The notes beneath the pieces were generated by a model, which was given only the letters and a program-made list of their open reading frames with translations, was not told the origin of the DNA and made no database searches. From the NCBI RefSeq assembly GCF_014252955.1, contig NZ_JACMIA010000001.1, positions 4,670,862 to 4,734,861 on the forward strand: a stretch of 64,000 bases of DNA, read 5' to 3'. Made by a program: the position numbers and the translations under genes. Source of the DNA: Stappia sp. 28M-7 (GTDB lineage Bacteria; Pseudomonadota; Alphaproteobacteria; Rhizobiales; Stappiaceae). Below, piece by piece: positions 8,014 through 20,304 of the stretch (the stretch's first letter is position 1; the number at the start of each line of letters is the position of its first letter).

Positions 8014-8910
8014 TCAGCCCTGAACGCCGAGCAACCGGCAGATTTCGTCGAGCTGTTCGAGCGAGGCATACTTGATCTTGAGCTCGCCCGCGCCCTTGTC
8101 CTGCTTGTGGGCAATGGCGATCTTCAGGCCCAGCGTATCCGTCAGCCGCTTTTCCAGCGCCTTGGTATCGGCATCCTTCTCCGGCTTCGCCGCCTTGCCG
8201 GCATTCGTCCGGGAAAGCGCCTGCGGGTCCTGTGCGAGCTTCTCCGCCTCGCGGACGTTCAGCCCCTTCTCGACAATCAGCTCGGCCAGGGCGGCCGGGT
8301 CCTGCGCGGTGATCAGTGCGCGCGCATGGCCGGCGGTCAGCAGGCCCTCCGCGAGGTAGTCCTTGACGGAGTTCGGCAGCTTCAGCAGGCGCAGCGTGTT
8401 CGCCACATGGCTGCGGCTCTTGCCGATGACCTTCGCCAGCTCGCTCTGGCTGTAGGAGAACTCCTGCACCAGCTGATCATAGCCGAGCCCCTCCTCGATC
8501 GGATTGAGATCGGCGCGCTGGACGTTCTCGATGATCGCCAGTTCCAGGGCTTCCTGGTCGGTGACCTCGCGCACCACCACCGGCACCATGTGCAGGCCGG
8601 CGCGCTGCGCGGCCCGCCAGCGGCGCTCGCCGGCGATGATCTCATAGGCATTGTCGCGGCCCGCCACCGGGCGCACCAGAAGCGGCTGCACGATGCCCTT
8701 CTCGCGCACCGAGCTGGTCAGGTCTTCCAGGTCGCTTTCGGTAAAGGTCTTGCGAGGGTTGCGCGGATTGGCGGTTAGGAACTCGATCGGCACCCGGCGC
8801 GTGTCGCGGGGCGGACGCGGGTCCGCCGGCGGCTCCGTTCCCACTTCGCCGATCAGCGCGGCGAGCCCCCGGCCCAGCCGCTTCTTCTTTCCGCTGTCGT
8901 CATCCGCCAT
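8014..8910 (-). CDS. parB: chromosome partitioning protein ParB
   Basis: ParB binds parS, loads and slides as a CTP-dependent clamp, and with ParA segregates the chromosome origin. From ATG at 8910 it has 298 residues. It shows the N-terminal ParA-interaction segment LGRGLAALIG at 12-21, the CTP-binding GERRWRA at 94-100, ENVQRADLNPIEE at 128-140, and the DNA-binding helix-turn-helix SQSELAKVIGKSRSHVANT at about 154-172. An ATG two codons earlier (8916) is equally usable. It follows parA by about 50 bp on the same strand. Several parS-like sites lie within 9 kb (see the parS entries), supporting a chromosomal, not plasmid, ParB. Confidence 0.96.
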   Translation of the reverse strand: MADDDSGKKKRLGRGLAALIGEVGTEPPADPRPPRDTRRVPIEFLTANPRNPRKTFTESDLEDLTSSVREKGIVQPLLVRPVAGRDNAYEIIAGERRWRAAQRAGLHMVPVVVREVTDQEALELAIIENVQRADLNPIEEGLGYDQLVQEFSYSQSELAKVIGKSRSHVANTLRLLKLPNSVKDYLAEGLLTAGHARALITAQDPAALAELIVEKGLNVREAEKLAQDPQALSRTNAGKAAKPEKDADTKALEKRLTDTLGLKIAIAHKQDKGAGELKIKYASLEQLDEICRLLGVQG

Positions 8911-8962
8911 CGTCATTGCCTGTTCTTGTTGTCGGCCGCCGAACCGTTGCGCATCCGAATCG

Positions 8963-9790
8963 TCATGCGGCAACGCCGCGCAGCGTACGCTCGCGCTGAA
9001 TGATTTCCGAGGCCAGACGTAGATAGGCCTGGCTGCCGGAGCATTTCAGATCGTAGAGCAGCGCCGGCTTGCCGTAGGACGGCGCCTCGGACACCCGCAC
9101 ATTGCGCGGGATGATCGTGTCGTAGACCGCATCGCCCATGGTCTCGCGCACATCGGCGACCACCTGGGCGGAAAGGTTGTTGCGGCTGTCATACATGGTC
9201 AGGACGATGCCGTGGATCGACAGTTCCGGGTTCAGCGCCGCCTTCACCTGCTCCACCGTGCTGAGCAGCTGGCTGAGACCCTCCAGCGCGAAGAACTCGC
9301 ATTGCAGCGGCACCAGGATCGAGTGGCTCGCAGACAGCGCGTTGATGGTCAGAAGGTTGAGCGAGGGCGGGCAGTCGATCAGCACATAGGTGAAATCCGC
9401 AGGCGCGGCCTGGCGCCCCTGCCCTGCCAGCTCTGAGATCGCCTTGCGCAGCCGGTGCGCCCGGTCGGAGCGGCTGGCGATCTCCAGCTCGACGCCGAGC
9501 AGGTCCATCGTCGACGGGGCGACCCACAGACGCGGCACCGCTGTGTCCTGGATCGTTTCGGCCAGCGAACAATCACCGATCAGCACGTCATAGGTGGAAA
9601 GATCGCGGTTGCGCCGGTCGATGCCGAGGCCGGTCGAGGCGTTGCCCTGGGGATCGAGATCGATCACCAGCACCCGCTCGCCGATGGCCGCAAGCGCCGT
9701 TCCCAGATTGATGGCCGTTGTCGTCTTGCCGACGCCGCCCTTCTGGTTGGCAAGCGCGAGGACGCGTGGAGACTGAGGAAGCATGCTCAT
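8963..9790 (-). CDS. parA: chromosome partitioning ATPase ParA (Soj)
   Basis: Deviant-Walker ATPase that positions ParB-parS complexes. It has 275 residues from ATG at 9790: KGGVGKTT at 17-24 (deviant Walker A with the signature Lys), DLDPQGN at 44-50 and DCPPSLNLLTINAL further on. The start overlaps the rsmG stop in an ATGA (9787-9790), fixing the start and implying coupled translation. Order rsmG-parA-parB matches the usual alphaproteobacterial origin neighbourhood. A downstream ATG at 9784 is less likely because of the overlap geometry. Confidence 0.96.
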   Translation of the reverse strand: MSMLPQSPRVLALANQKGGVGKTTTAINLGTALAAIGERVLVIDLDPQGNASTGLGIDRRNRDLSTYDVLIGDCSLAETIQDTAVPRLWVAPSTMDLLGVELEIASRSDRAHRLRKAISELAGQGRQAAPADFTYVLIDCPPSLNLLTINALSASHSILVPLQCEFFALEGLSQLLSTVEQVKAALNPELSIHGIVLTMYDSRNNLSAQVVADVRETMGDAVYDTIIPRNVRVSEAPSYGKPALLYDLKCSGSQAYLRLASEIIQRERTLRGVAA

Positions 9791-10466
9791 CCGGTCTGGC
9801 CTTTCCCTGTCGCGCCGCGCGGCCTTAGCCCCGAGATCATGAGGAGCCGGCTGTCGGGATCGATGAGGCTCTCCCTTTCTACCAGATCGAACTCCCAAGC
9901 GTGAGCGGCACGCGCGACCTCGTCGCGGAAATTTTTTCCTTTGTGGAAAATCGCAGGCGCGCCGTGATTCTGGAAGGGCTCCGTATAGGCCAGCAGCTCG
10001 GAAAGATCGGCCAACGCCCGCGCCGATACCGCGTCGATCTCGCCCGCAAGCTCTCCCGACACGTCCTCGATCCGCGAGGCGTGCACCGTCGCCGGGCAGC
10101 CGGTCTCGCGGATCACCGTGCGCAGGAACGCGGCCTTGCGGCTGTTGCTCTCGATCAGGTGGACATGCGCCCCGGGCAGGCGCTCCATCTGCACCATCGC
10201 CGTTACCAGCCCGGGAAAGCCGGCGCCGCTGCCCAGATCCGCCCAACGCGCTGCGTCGGGCGCCATCGCCACCACCTGCAGGCTGTCGGCCACATGCCGG
10301 CGCCAGGCCTCCGGCAGGGTCGAGGGCGCCACCAGGTTCTGCGCCTTCTGCCAGTGCAGGAGCAAATTCACGTAAGTGGTCAAGCGCTCCACTGTTTCAC
10401 GTGAAACTTCGAAAATTCCGTGAAGCACTTCCGGGCCGTCCTCGACGGCAAGCCGCGCCGGCCGGC

Positions 10467-10470
<4 letters not shown>
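9787..10470 (-). CDS. rsmG: 16S rRNA (G527-N7) methyltransferase RsmG (GidB)
   Basis: Methylates N7 of G527 in 16S rRNA. The 227-residue protein has the SAM-binding motif [10 protein letters not shown] at 78-87, and FHKGKNF near 173-179. Its ATG overlaps the mnmG stop in an ATGA (10467-10470) and its own stop overlaps the parA start, so mnmG-rsmG-parA form one translationally coupled string. A parS-like 16-mer is embedded in codons near the N-terminus (10393-10408), an example of a functional DNA site inside a gene. Confidence 0.95.
10393..10408. promoter_or_regulatory. parS-like site (1 mismatch) inside rsmG
   Basis: TGTTTCACGTGAAACT matches 15 of 16 positions of the near-universal parS TGTTTCACGTGAAACA. 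It is the site closest to parAB. Confidence 0.85.
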
Positions 10471-12386
<1,916 letters not shown>

Positions 12387-12608
12387 GTGTTTTGGCCTCT
12401 GCCCGAGCCGGCAAAAATCGGGCCCGGGATCTCAGGGCAGCAGCGGAGAAGAAGGCCCGCGACGTCGCCCTTGCGTGGATAACTCGTGAGGCTGGTGATA
12501 CCCGAAAACCGGCGCGCCGGTCAAAGACAAGCAACGCTGCAAGCTCGCTTCGGCCATCCGTTTCGGATGAGTCTTCATTACGGTTTTGAATCGATCCTCG
12601 ATTCCTGC

Positions 12609-12624
12609 TGTTTCACGTGAAACG
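12609..12624. promoter_or_regulatory. parS-like site (1 mismatch) between mnmE and mnmG
   Basis: TGTTTCACGTGAAACG, 15 of 16 matches to parS, immediately past the 3' end of mnmE (stop at 12630) in the gap before mnmG. Confidence 0.85.
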
Positions 12625-12629
12625 CTCGT

Positions 12630-14000
12630 TTACTTCCCGATACAAAATTCGCGGAAAATCACATCCAGCAGGTCCTCCACACCGACGCGGCCGGCAATTC
12701 GTCCGAGCGACTCCCCGGCCCGGCGCAGGTCTTCGGCGCGGATTTCCAGCGACCGCCGCTCGACCAACGCATCGCCCAAAGCCGCCAAGCACACCTCCAG
12801 ATGCCGCCGGTGCCGCTCCCGCGCAGCCAGCGGCTCGTCCAACCCGCCGACATGCGCGGCGGCGAAAGCTGTCAGCGCGGACATCAATGCGTCGACCCCT
12901 TCGCCGCTGCGAACCGACAGGCGGAACGCTTGCTCCCCGGTTCCGGCGTCCGGCCAGATCTCTCCCGCATCGGCCTTGGTCTCGATCCGCCACAGCGCGG
13001 TCGAGCCCTCCGGAGGACCCATCACCGTACCCGATGCATCCGTCTGCGGCGCCACCAGCCACAGCACCAGGTCCGCGTCGCCGGCGCGGGCCAGTGCCCG
13101 GCGGATACCCTCGCGCTCGACCAGGCCCGCCTCCTCGCGCAGCCCCGCCGTGTCGACCAGCGTCACCGGATACCCGTCGAGGTCCATATGCACCTCGATG
13201 ACGTCTCGGGTCGTGCCTGCCTCCTCGGTAACGATGGCGACGTCCCGGCGCGCAAGCGCGTTCAGCAGACTCGACTTGCCGGCATTCGGCGCGCCGAGCA
13301 GCACCACCTGCACGCCGCTGCGCAGCCGCTCGGCCCGCTGCGACCGCTCCAGGTGCCGGGCGATTTCGGTCCGCAGGCGCGCGACCTCTTCCCACACCGC
13401 GGCCGAAACATCGTCCGGCACATCCTCCTCGTCGGCGAAATCGAACTCCGCTTCGATCAAGGCCCGCGCCCAGGTCAGCCGGTCCCGCCAGCCGTCATAG
13501 ATGGCGGCCAGCGCGCCCCCGGCCTGGCTCATCGCCAGACGCCGCTGGGCCTCCGTCTCGGCTGCAATGAGATCGGCAAGGCCCTCCACCTCCAGGAGAT
13601 CCATGCGGTCATTGTCGAAGGCCCGGCGGGTAAACTCCCCCTGCTCTGCCATCCGGCATCCCGGCACCATGGCCAGCATCTCGAGAACGGCGGCGACCAC
13701 CGCCCGCCCGCCATGGCAATGGAGCTCGGCAACGTCCTCCCCGGTAAAGCTGGCCGGTCCGGGAAACCACAGCACCAAGGCCCGGTCGATCACCGCGCCA
13801 TCGCCCGGTCGCCGGAGGTCGCGCAAGGATGCCCGCCGCGGGGCGGGACAGATGCCGCAGATCGTTTCGAGGACGAATCGTGTGCGCGGGCCGGAAAGCC
13901 GGATTACCGCGACGCCCGCCGGCACCGGCCCGCTGGACAGGGCGAAGATCGTATCCCCGCCTGCCCCGCTTCCGAGGATTCGAATCCCTGCCTCATCCAT
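12630..14000 (-). CDS. mnmE: tRNA modification GTPase MnmE (TrmE)
   Basis: GTPase partner of MnmG in wobble-uridine modification. From ATG at 14000 it has 456 residues: an N-terminal tetrahydrofolate-binding region, G1 loop GAPNAGKSS at about 236-244, the EEAGTTRD switch, DTAGLR, and the hallmark C-terminal CIGK. The NKxD motif is degenerate here (TKAD). I chose 14000 because AAGGGAAAG precedes it on the minus strand; ATGs at 14024 and 14048 would add 8 or 16 poorly conserved residues. Confidence 0.95.
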   Translation of the reverse strand: MDEAGIRILGSGAGGDTIFALSSGPVPAGVAVIRLSGPRTRFVLETICGICPAPRRASLRDLRRPGDGAVIDRALVLWFPGPASFTGEDVAELHCHGGRAVVAAVLEMLAMVPGCRMAEQGEFTRRAFDNDRMDLLEVEGLADLIAAETEAQRRLAMSQAGGALAAIYDGWRDRLTWARALIEAEFDFADEEDVPDDVSAAVWEEVARLRTEIARHLERSQRAERLRSGVQVVLLGAPNAGKSSLLNALARRDVAIVTEEAGTTRDVIEVHMDLDGYPVTLVDTAGLREEAGLVEREGIRRALARAGDADLVLWLVAPQTDASGTVMGPPEGSTALWRIETKADAGEIWPDAGTGEQAFRLSVRSGEGVDALMSALTAFAAAHVGGLDEPLAARERHRRHLEVCLAALGDALVERRSLEIRAEDLRRAGESLGRIAGRVGVEDLLDVIFREFCIGK

Positions 14001-14112
14001 CGGCTTTCCCTTGGCTCCCGGCATCGACTGACCTAGCTTTCCAGACACGAGATGGCGAGTGCGCGTCGGACCTCCGACGCATCACGCTCATGCCCTGATA
14101 TCGGAGAGGTCC

Positions 14113-16206
14113 ATGACCGACAACCGTCTGGCCGACGCCACCAGCCCCTATCTGCTCCAGCACAAGGACAATCCCGTCGCCTGGCGGCCCTGGGGACCGG
14201 AGGCACTGGCAGAGGCCCGCGCCACGGACAAGCCGATCCTGCTCTCCGTCGGATATGCGGCGTGCCACTGGTGCCATGTCATGGCGCACGAGAGCTTCGA
14301 AGACCCGGACGTGGCGGAGGTGATGAACCGCCTCTTCGTCAACATCAAGGTCGACCGGGAGGAGCGCCCGGACATCGACCAGATCTACATGAGCGCCCTG
14401 CATGCCCTCGGCGAACAGGGCGGCTGGCCCCTCACGATGTTCCTTACCAGCGAGGCCGAGCCGTTCTGGGGCGGGACCTATTTCCCCAAGACCGCGCGCT
14501 GGGGCCGGCCCGGGTTTACCGATGTTCTCGAAGCCATCGCCGGCATGTACCGAACGGACCGGGGGCGAATCGATACCAACCGCAAGGCCTTGATGGACCA
14601 CCTCCGCAAGGCGCCGCTCGGCGCGACCGCCCGCCTGCCGTCGGACCTGCCGATCACCGCCGGGCAGCGTCTTGCAGGTCTTTACGACAAGACCCATGGT
14701 GGCATTCACGGTGCACCGAAGTTCCCGCAAGCCTGCGTCAGCGAGCTCGTCTGGCGCACAAGCCTGCGCACCGGCGATGCCGAGGCCCTGCGCACCTGCA
14801 TCCTCACGCTCGAGCGTATGAGCAATGGCGGCATCTACGATCATATCGGCGGCGGCCTTGCGCGCTACTCCGTCGACGAGCGTTGGCTGGTGCCGCATTT
14901 CGAGAAGATGCTCTACGACAATGCGCAATACATCTCCCACCTTGCCCGGGCACTCGCCCTCCCCGGTTTGGCTCCGCCGGTCGCCGAACTGTTCCGGACC
15001 CGACTCGACGAGACGGTCGCCTGGCTGCAGCGCGAGATGATGAACGGCCCGGCCTTCGCCGCCAGCCTCGATGCCGACAGCGAGGGCGAAGAGGGACGCT
15101 TCTATGTCTGGACGCCCAACCAGGTCGCCGCAGTCCTTGGCGAGACCGAAGAGGCCCTGCTCTTCTGCGAAGCCTACGACATCACCGCTCCGGGCAACTT
15201 CGAAGGCTCGAGCATCCCCAACCGGCTGATACCGCCGGAGGACGACGGCGGCGACGTGCTCGCACGCTTCGCCCAGGCCCGCCATACGCTTCTCGCCGCG
15301 CGCGAGACACGGGTGCGCCCCGGTCGCGACGACAAGGTTCTGGCCGACTGGAACGGGCTGATGATCGCGGGCCTTGCCGAGGCCGAGTACATCTTCCGCA
15401 TCGCCGGTGTTTCACGTGAATCCTGGCGACGGCTCGCCGTCGGGGCCTACCGGTTCGTCATGGAGGAGATGCGCGACGACACCGGCCGGATGGCTCATGC
15501 CTGGCGGGATGGTCGAAGCACCCGGCCCGGTTTTGCCAGCGATCTCGCCATGATGATGAAAGCCGCGATCGCGCTGGCCGAAACCTCGGCCTCCATATCG
15601 GAGGCGAATCGGTTCCTGACCGACGCGAAGGACCTCGCCGCGCAGCTGGATCGGGACTTTGCCGCCGAAGGTGGCGGCTATTACCTGTCGTCCGTGGATG
15701 CCGGCGACGTCATCCTGCGTCCCCTCTCCCCGATGGACGAGGCCGTGCCGAATGCCAATGGCGTTGCCGCAGAAGCGCTGCAGCGTCTTTGGCATCTGAC
15801 CGGAGACCAGGACGCGGAGGCCCGCTCCGAAGCCATCGTGACGCGGTTCGGATCCGAGATCGCCGGCAATGTCTTCGGGACCGCAAGCCTGCTCAGCGCC
15901 ATGGACACCGGCGTCAATGCGTTGCTGGCGGTCCTGGTCGTGCCCGTAGAGGGCGATGCGTCGGATAGTGCGATGGCCTTGCGCCGCGCGGTGGCGGGTC
16001 TTGCCGACCCCGCCGTCCTCCGCCTGGAGGTCCCGACCGGTCATCCCTTCCCCGCTGGCCATCCGATGGAGGGGAAGAGCGCGAAAGACGGCCGACCTAC
16101 GCTCTATCTCTGCCGGCAGGGCGCGTGCAGCGCGCCCGTGACCGAGGCAGCAGATATCGAGGCGGCGCTCGTCCAGCTCCTGGGACCGAGAACAAGAGCC
16201 TTTTAG
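14113..16206 (+). CDS. thioredoxin-domain DUF255 (YyaL/spermatogenesis-associated protein 20-like) protein
   Basis: Large cytoplasmic protein (697 residues) of the DUF255/YyaL family: an N-terminal thioredoxin-like domain followed by an (alpha/alpha)6 barrel resembling N-acylglucosamine 2-epimerases. The reaction is unknown. The N-terminus [14 protein letters not shown] (11-24) and the motif ACHWCHVM with a CxxC pair at Cys51/Cys54 are diagnostic; [11 protein letters not shown] and [15 protein letters not shown] follow. ATG at 14113 has GGAGAGG just upstream. It is divergent from mnmE (about 110 bp apart). A parS-like site lies in its reading frame at 15408-15423. Confidence 0.92.
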   Translation: MTDNRLADATSPYLLQHKDNPVAWRPWGPEALAEARATDKPILLSVGYAACHWCHVMAHESFEDPDVAEVMNRLFVNIKVDREERPDIDQIYMSALHALGEQGGWPLTMFLTSEAEPFWGGTYFPKTARWGRPGFTDVLEAIAGMYRTDRGRIDTNRKALMDHLRKAPLGATARLPSDLPITAGQRLAGLYDKTHGGIHGAPKFPQACVSELVWRTSLRTGDAEALRTCILTLERMSNGGIYDHIGGGLARYSVDERWLVPHFEKMLYDNAQYISHLARALALPGLAPPVAELFRTRLDETVAWLQREMMNGPAFAASLDADSEGEEGRFYVWTPNQVAAVLGETEEALLFCEAYDITAPGNFEGSSIPNRLIPPEDDGGDVLARFAQARHTLLAARETRVRPGRDDKVLADWNGLMIAGLAEAEYIFRIAGVSRESWRRLAVGAYRFVMEEMRDDTGRMAHAWRDGRSTRPGFASDLAMMMKAAIALAETSASISEANRFLTDAKDLAAQLDRDFAAEGGGYYLSSVDAGDVILRPLSPMDEAVPNANGVAAEALQRLWHLTGDQDAEARSEAIVTRFGSEIAGNVFGTASLLSAMDTGVNALLAVLVVPVEGDASDSAMALRRAVAGLADPAVLRLEVPTGHPFPAGHPMEGKSAKDGRPTLYLCRQGACSAPVTEAADIEAALVQLLGPRTRAF
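15408..15423. promoter_or_regulatory. parS-like site (2 mismatches) inside the DUF255 gene
   Basis: TGTTTCACGTGAATCC matches parS at 14 of 16 positions; the central TTTCACGTGAA is intact, the right half is degenerate. Confidence 0.7.
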
Positions 16207-16222
16207 GAGACGTGCCAGCCGG

Positions 16223-16822
16223 TCATATGCCCGCCTGCATTTCCCGCCACCGCTCCGCCTTCAGGCGATAAAGCACATGGCGCATCAGCGGGTGCCCGAT
16301 GGGAAGGAGCGGGTGATCGAAGTCGCCATGCTCGTCCCGCTGCATGCCGAGACGGTCCATCACGCGCCTTGAAGGAGAATTCGTCACCGTGGTGAAGGAG
16401 ACGATCTCTTCAAGGCCCAGAGTTTCGAAACCGAATCGAAGCCAGGCACGGGCCGCCTCGCTCGCATAGCCCATGCCCCATGCCGACCGGGCCAATCGCC
16501 AGCCGACCTCGACGCACGGCGCAAAGGGCACCGCGTAGCGTGGCCGGCTGAGCCCGACGAAGCCGATGAAAGCGCCGCTCCGCCTGACAACCACCGGCTG
16601 GAAGCAGAACCCGTCCTCGCGGCTTCGCTGGCGCGCAGTCTCGATCAAGGCGTCGCTTTCCTGCCGATCGAGCACGGAGGGAAAATAGCGCATCACCTCC
16701 GGATCGGCGGTCATGGCTGCAAAGGGCTCCCGGTCTTCGTCGGTCCAGGGCCGCAGCAGCAATCTCTCCGTCTCGATCACCAGGCTGTCGTCGCCCGGAC
16801 GCAAGCGTGTGAAGTTCGTCAT
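16223..16822 (-). CDS. GNAT-family N-acetyltransferase (RimJ/RimL-like)
   Basis: GNAT acetyltransferase of 199 residues using acetyl-CoA; the acceptor is unknown. The N-terminal RLLLRPWTDEDREPFAAM segment and the acetyl-CoA loop region RSAWGMGYASEAARAWLRFGF, then SRRVMDRLGMQ, match the RimJ/RimL/COG1670 pattern of ribosomal-protein or small-molecule acetyltransferases. ATG at 16822 is preceded by GGAGATGGAACG. It ends tail to tail with the DUF255 gene (16 bp apart). Two parS-like sites and the rho terminator lie just upstream. Confidence 0.88.
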   Translation of the reverse strand: MTNFTRLRPGDDSLVIETERLLLRPWTDEDREPFAAMTADPEVMRYFPSVLDRQESDALIETARQRSREDGFCFQPVVVRRSGAFIGFVGLSRPRYAVPFAPCVEVGWRLARSAWGMGYASEAARAWLRFGFETLGLEEIVSFTTVTNSPSRRVMDRLGMQRDEHGDFDHPLLPIGHPLMRHVLYRLKAERWREMQAGI

Positions 16823-16843
16823 CGTTCCATCTCCGAATCGACC

Positions 16844-16859
16844 TGATTCACGTGAAACA
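16844..16859. promoter_or_regulatory. parS-like site (1 mismatch) upstream of the GNAT gene
   Basis: TGATTCACGTGAAACA differs from parS only at position 3. It lies 22 bp upstream of the GNAT start codon, so ParB binding could affect that promoter. Confidence 0.8.
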
Positions 16860-16876
16860 TGCGGGTCTTGAAAAGC

Positions 16877-16912
16877 AACACCCGCGGAAGCCATTCGGCA
16901 TCCGCGGGTGTT
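16877..16912 (-). terminator. intrinsic terminator of rho
   Basis: AACACCCGCGGA (16877-16888) and TCCGCGGGTGTT (16901-16912) form a perfect 12-bp stem with a 12-nt loop; on the minus strand it is followed by GCTTTTC. It lies about 50 nt past the rho stop. Its right arm overlaps the next parS-like site. Confidence 0.75.
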
Positions 16913-16924
16913 TCACGTGAATCT
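16909..16924. promoter_or_regulatory. parS-like site (2 mismatches) overlapping the rho terminator
   Basis: TGTTTCACGTGAATCT, 14 of 16 matches to parS, starting within the terminator stem. It is 65 bp from the neighbouring site at 16844, about six helical turns. Confidence 0.7.
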
Positions 16925-16961
16925 TTCAAGATGGCGCGGGGCCGTGCCCCACCCCGCTCCG

Positions 16962-18227
<1,266 letters not shown>

Positions 18228-18568
18228 GGGCAATGGATGGTCTTCTGCTAGAGGGGTGGAGAGGTAGATGCGTGTGATCCCGCGCCGCATATGGGCAACC
18301 CGGATCATCAGGAAAAGGGAATGGCTGCGGGTCGACAATCGGAGCTGTCGTTCCGACCTGGTGCTTCTCCAGTTCCGGTTTCGCACGCGGGTCAAGACCG
18401 CCGCTCCGGAACTTCGCCAACACCATGCCCGCAGGATGTGAGGTTGACGGAATCTACATTTTTAAATTCGTCAGGGCAAGCACCATTCGTCGAGTGCTCG
18501 CAATATTGTCACGTCGGGCGCAAGACTAACCCTCTCCGCCCGACGCAGGGTTATCACAGCTTAACCGC
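18228..18568. other. rho leader and hemJ-rho intergenic region
   Basis: About 340 bp between the rho start and the end of hemJ, without a credible gene. It contains the putative rho promoter (separate entry) and, leftward of it, a roughly 220-nt leader for rho. Such a leader could host Rho-dependent autoattenuation, but no specific structure was proven by eye. Confidence 0.45.
18451..18479 (-). promoter_or_regulatory. putative sigma-70 promoter of rho
   Basis: On the minus strand TTGCCC (18479-18474), a 17-bp AT-rich spacer, and TAGATT (18456-18451). Spacing is optimal and the element sits in the AT-rich stretch between hemJ and rho; transcription would start near 18444. Confidence 0.4.
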
Positions 18569-18994
18569 TCAAAACGGCTTGATCACCACCAGAATCACGA
18601 TCAGCACCATAAGTACGGTCGGCACTTCGTTGACGATCCGATAGTGGCGAGAGCTGTGCGTGTTGGCATCCGCGGCAAATTGGCGCACGCAGCGCGCAAG
18701 GTAACCGTGCAATCCGCTCATCACGAAAACCAGCATCAGCTTGGCATGCAGCCAGCCCGACGAGAAGAACCCGCCCTCATAGGCAACCCACAGGCCGAAG
18801 ATCCAGGACGAGATCATTGCCGGCGTCATGATCGCCTTGAGAAGGCGCCGTTCCATGACCTTGAAGGTCTCGCTCTGCGGCGTGCCCGGCACTGTCTCCG
18901 CGTGATAAACGAAAAGCCGCGGCAGGTAGAACATCGCGGCCATCCACGCGATGACCGAGATGATGTGCAGGGCTTTCAGCCAGAGATAGAGCAT
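18569..18994 (-). CDS. hemJ: protoporphyrinogen oxidase HemJ (UPF0093)
   Basis: Membrane protein of 141 residues that oxidises protoporphyrinogen IX to protoporphyrin IX in bacteria lacking HemG or HemY. The family start LWLKALHIISVIAWMAAMFYLPRLF (conserved His10), HAKLMLV around 83-89 and four hydrophobic segments are present; the C-terminus ends in the usual IVILVVIKPF type tail. Its pairing with hemE (same strand, about 50 bp upstream) places two late haem-synthesis genes together next to the origin. Usual length, no anomalies. Confidence 0.93.
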   Translation of the reverse strand: MLYLWLKALHIISVIAWMAAMFYLPRLFVYHAETVPGTPQSETFKVMERRLLKAIMTPAMISSWIFGLWVAYEGGFFSSGWLHAKLMLVFVMSGLHGYLARCVRQFAADANTHSSRHYRIVNEVPTVLMVLIVILVVIKPF

Positions 18995-19045
18995 CGATCA
19001 TCCGTTTCCAGAGGGAATTCTGCCAGGGACAGGCCCTGGCAGCCG

Positions 19046-20098
19046 TCAGGACGCTTCGAGAGGATCGGGAGCCTGACGCACGCGTTCGATCATGCGCGCG
19101 ACGTTCTCCGGATCCGCGTCCGGTGTCACTCCATGCCCCAGATTGAAGACGAGCGGACCCTGTCCAAGTGTCGCAAGCACCTGGTCGACGCCCTCGTCCA
19201 GCGCCCGTCCGCCGGCCACGAGCCGCATCGGGTCGAGATTTCCCTGCACCGGAACCAGCTTCTGGATCTCGCGGGCAAGCCCGCCCGGCACGGTCCAGTC
19301 GAGGCCGACCGCATCGACGCCCGTTCCCGCGATGTAATCCGCCAGCCGCGAGCTTGAGGCTTTCGGAAAGCCGATGATGCGCGCGCCCGGCACGGCCGCG
19401 CGAACGCCGTCGACGATTGCCCGCGTCGGCGCGATCGACCAGCGGCGGAAACCCTCGTCATCCAAGACGCCCGCCCAGGTGTCGAAGATCTGCACCGCGT
19501 CGGCGCCGGCCTTCAACTGCCGCACCAGATAATCGATGGAGGCGGTGACCAGCTGGTCGATGAAGGCCTGCATCAGCTCAGGATCGCGATAGGCGCCGAT
19601 CCTGGCGGCCGTTTGCTCCTGGGTGGTGTGACCGGCCACCGAATAGCAGGCGACCGTCCAGGGGGCTCCGCAGAAGCCCAGAAGCGTCACCTCGTCCGGG
19701 AGTTCCCGGCGCAGGCGCGCCACGATCTCGATGACGGGGTCGAGATGCCCGACAGCGCGCCTCTGATCGAGATTGCCGACGAGCTTGTCGCTGAGCGGTT
19801 CCAGCACAGGTCCGCGCCCTTCCTCGAAGCGAACGGGATATCCGAGCGCATCGGGAACCACGAAAATATCCGAGAAGAGAATCGATGCGTCGAAGCCGTA
19901 GCGCCGGATGGGCTGCAAAGTGACTTCCGTTGCAAGCTCTACGTCGTAACAAAATTCAAGAAAGTTAACTCTTTTTGAACGGGTGGCACGGTACTCGGGA
20001 AGATACCGGCCGGCCTGTCTCATCATCCAGATCGGAGGCGGCCAGAGCCTTTCGCCGGCCAGCACCTGCATGATCCGTCGCGACGCCGTCTGAGACAC
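19046..20098 (-). CDS. hemE: uroporphyrinogen III decarboxylase HemE
   Basis: Removes four carboxyl groups from uroporphyrinogen III to give coproporphyrinogen III in haem synthesis. From a GTG start at 20098 the protein has 350 residues: PPPIWMMRQAGRYLPEYRATR at about 20-40, ASILFSDIFVVPDALG, GFCGAPWTVA and GNLDP, all hemE landmarks. GTG was chosen because AAAGGGGG sits just upstream on the minus strand and the reading fits family N-termini; in-frame codons further upstream (to 20167) encode a Lys/Phe-rich run that overlaps a hairpin. It flanks the putative oriC, as in Caulobacter and Sinorhizobium. Confidence 0.95.
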   Translation of the reverse strand: MSQTASRRIMQVLAGERLWPPPIWMMRQAGRYLPEYRATRSKRVNFLEFCYDVELATEVTLQPIRRYGFDASILFSDIFVVPDALGYPVRFEEGRGPVLEPLSDKLVGNLDQRRAVGHLDPVIEIVARLRRELPDEVTLLGFCGAPWTVACYSVAGHTTQEQTAARIGAYRDPELMQAFIDQLVTASIDYLVRQLKAGADAVQIFDTWAGVLDDEGFRRWSIAPTRAIVDGVRAAVPGARIIGFPKASSSRLADYIAGTGVDAVGLDWTVPGGLAREIQKLVPVQGNLDPMRLVAGGRALDEGVDQVLATLGQGPLVFNLGHGVTPDADPENVARMIERVRQAPDPLEAS

Positions 20099-20110
20099 GA
20101 GACCCCCTTT

Positions 20111-20142
20111 AAAAAAGAAAAGAATCCTTGAAAGAGGATTCT
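20111..20142 (-). terminator. terminator- or attenuator-like hairpin in the hemE leader
   Basis: AGAATCCT (20121-20128) and AGGATTCT (20135-20142) form a perfect 8-bp stem with a 6-nt loop; on the minus strand the stem is followed directly by TTTCTTTTTT and then the hemE ribosome site. The layout is that of an intrinsic terminator placed between the hemE promoter and its start codon. It could be an attenuator or part of the AT-rich unwinding zone of the origin. Confidence 0.55.
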
Positions 20143-20162
20143 GTTGTTTTTGTTTGGCACTG

Positions 20163-20185
20163 GACAACCGGGATTATCGGTTGTC
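20163..20185. repeat. inverted repeat upstream of hemE
   Basis: GACAACCG (20163-20170) and CGGTTGTC (20178-20185), perfect 8-bp arms around GGATTAT. Possible operator for hemE or structural element of the origin. Confidence 0.6.
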
Positions 20186-20304
20186 GACACGGCTCCACAT
20201 GACCTGTTCGCTCACTGCCTGTCGAGGGGTTTCGGGCATAAGCCCTTTTACCCATGATGGTGATAACCCGGATTTCGCTTTCAAATCAGACGACTGAAGC
20301 TTTG

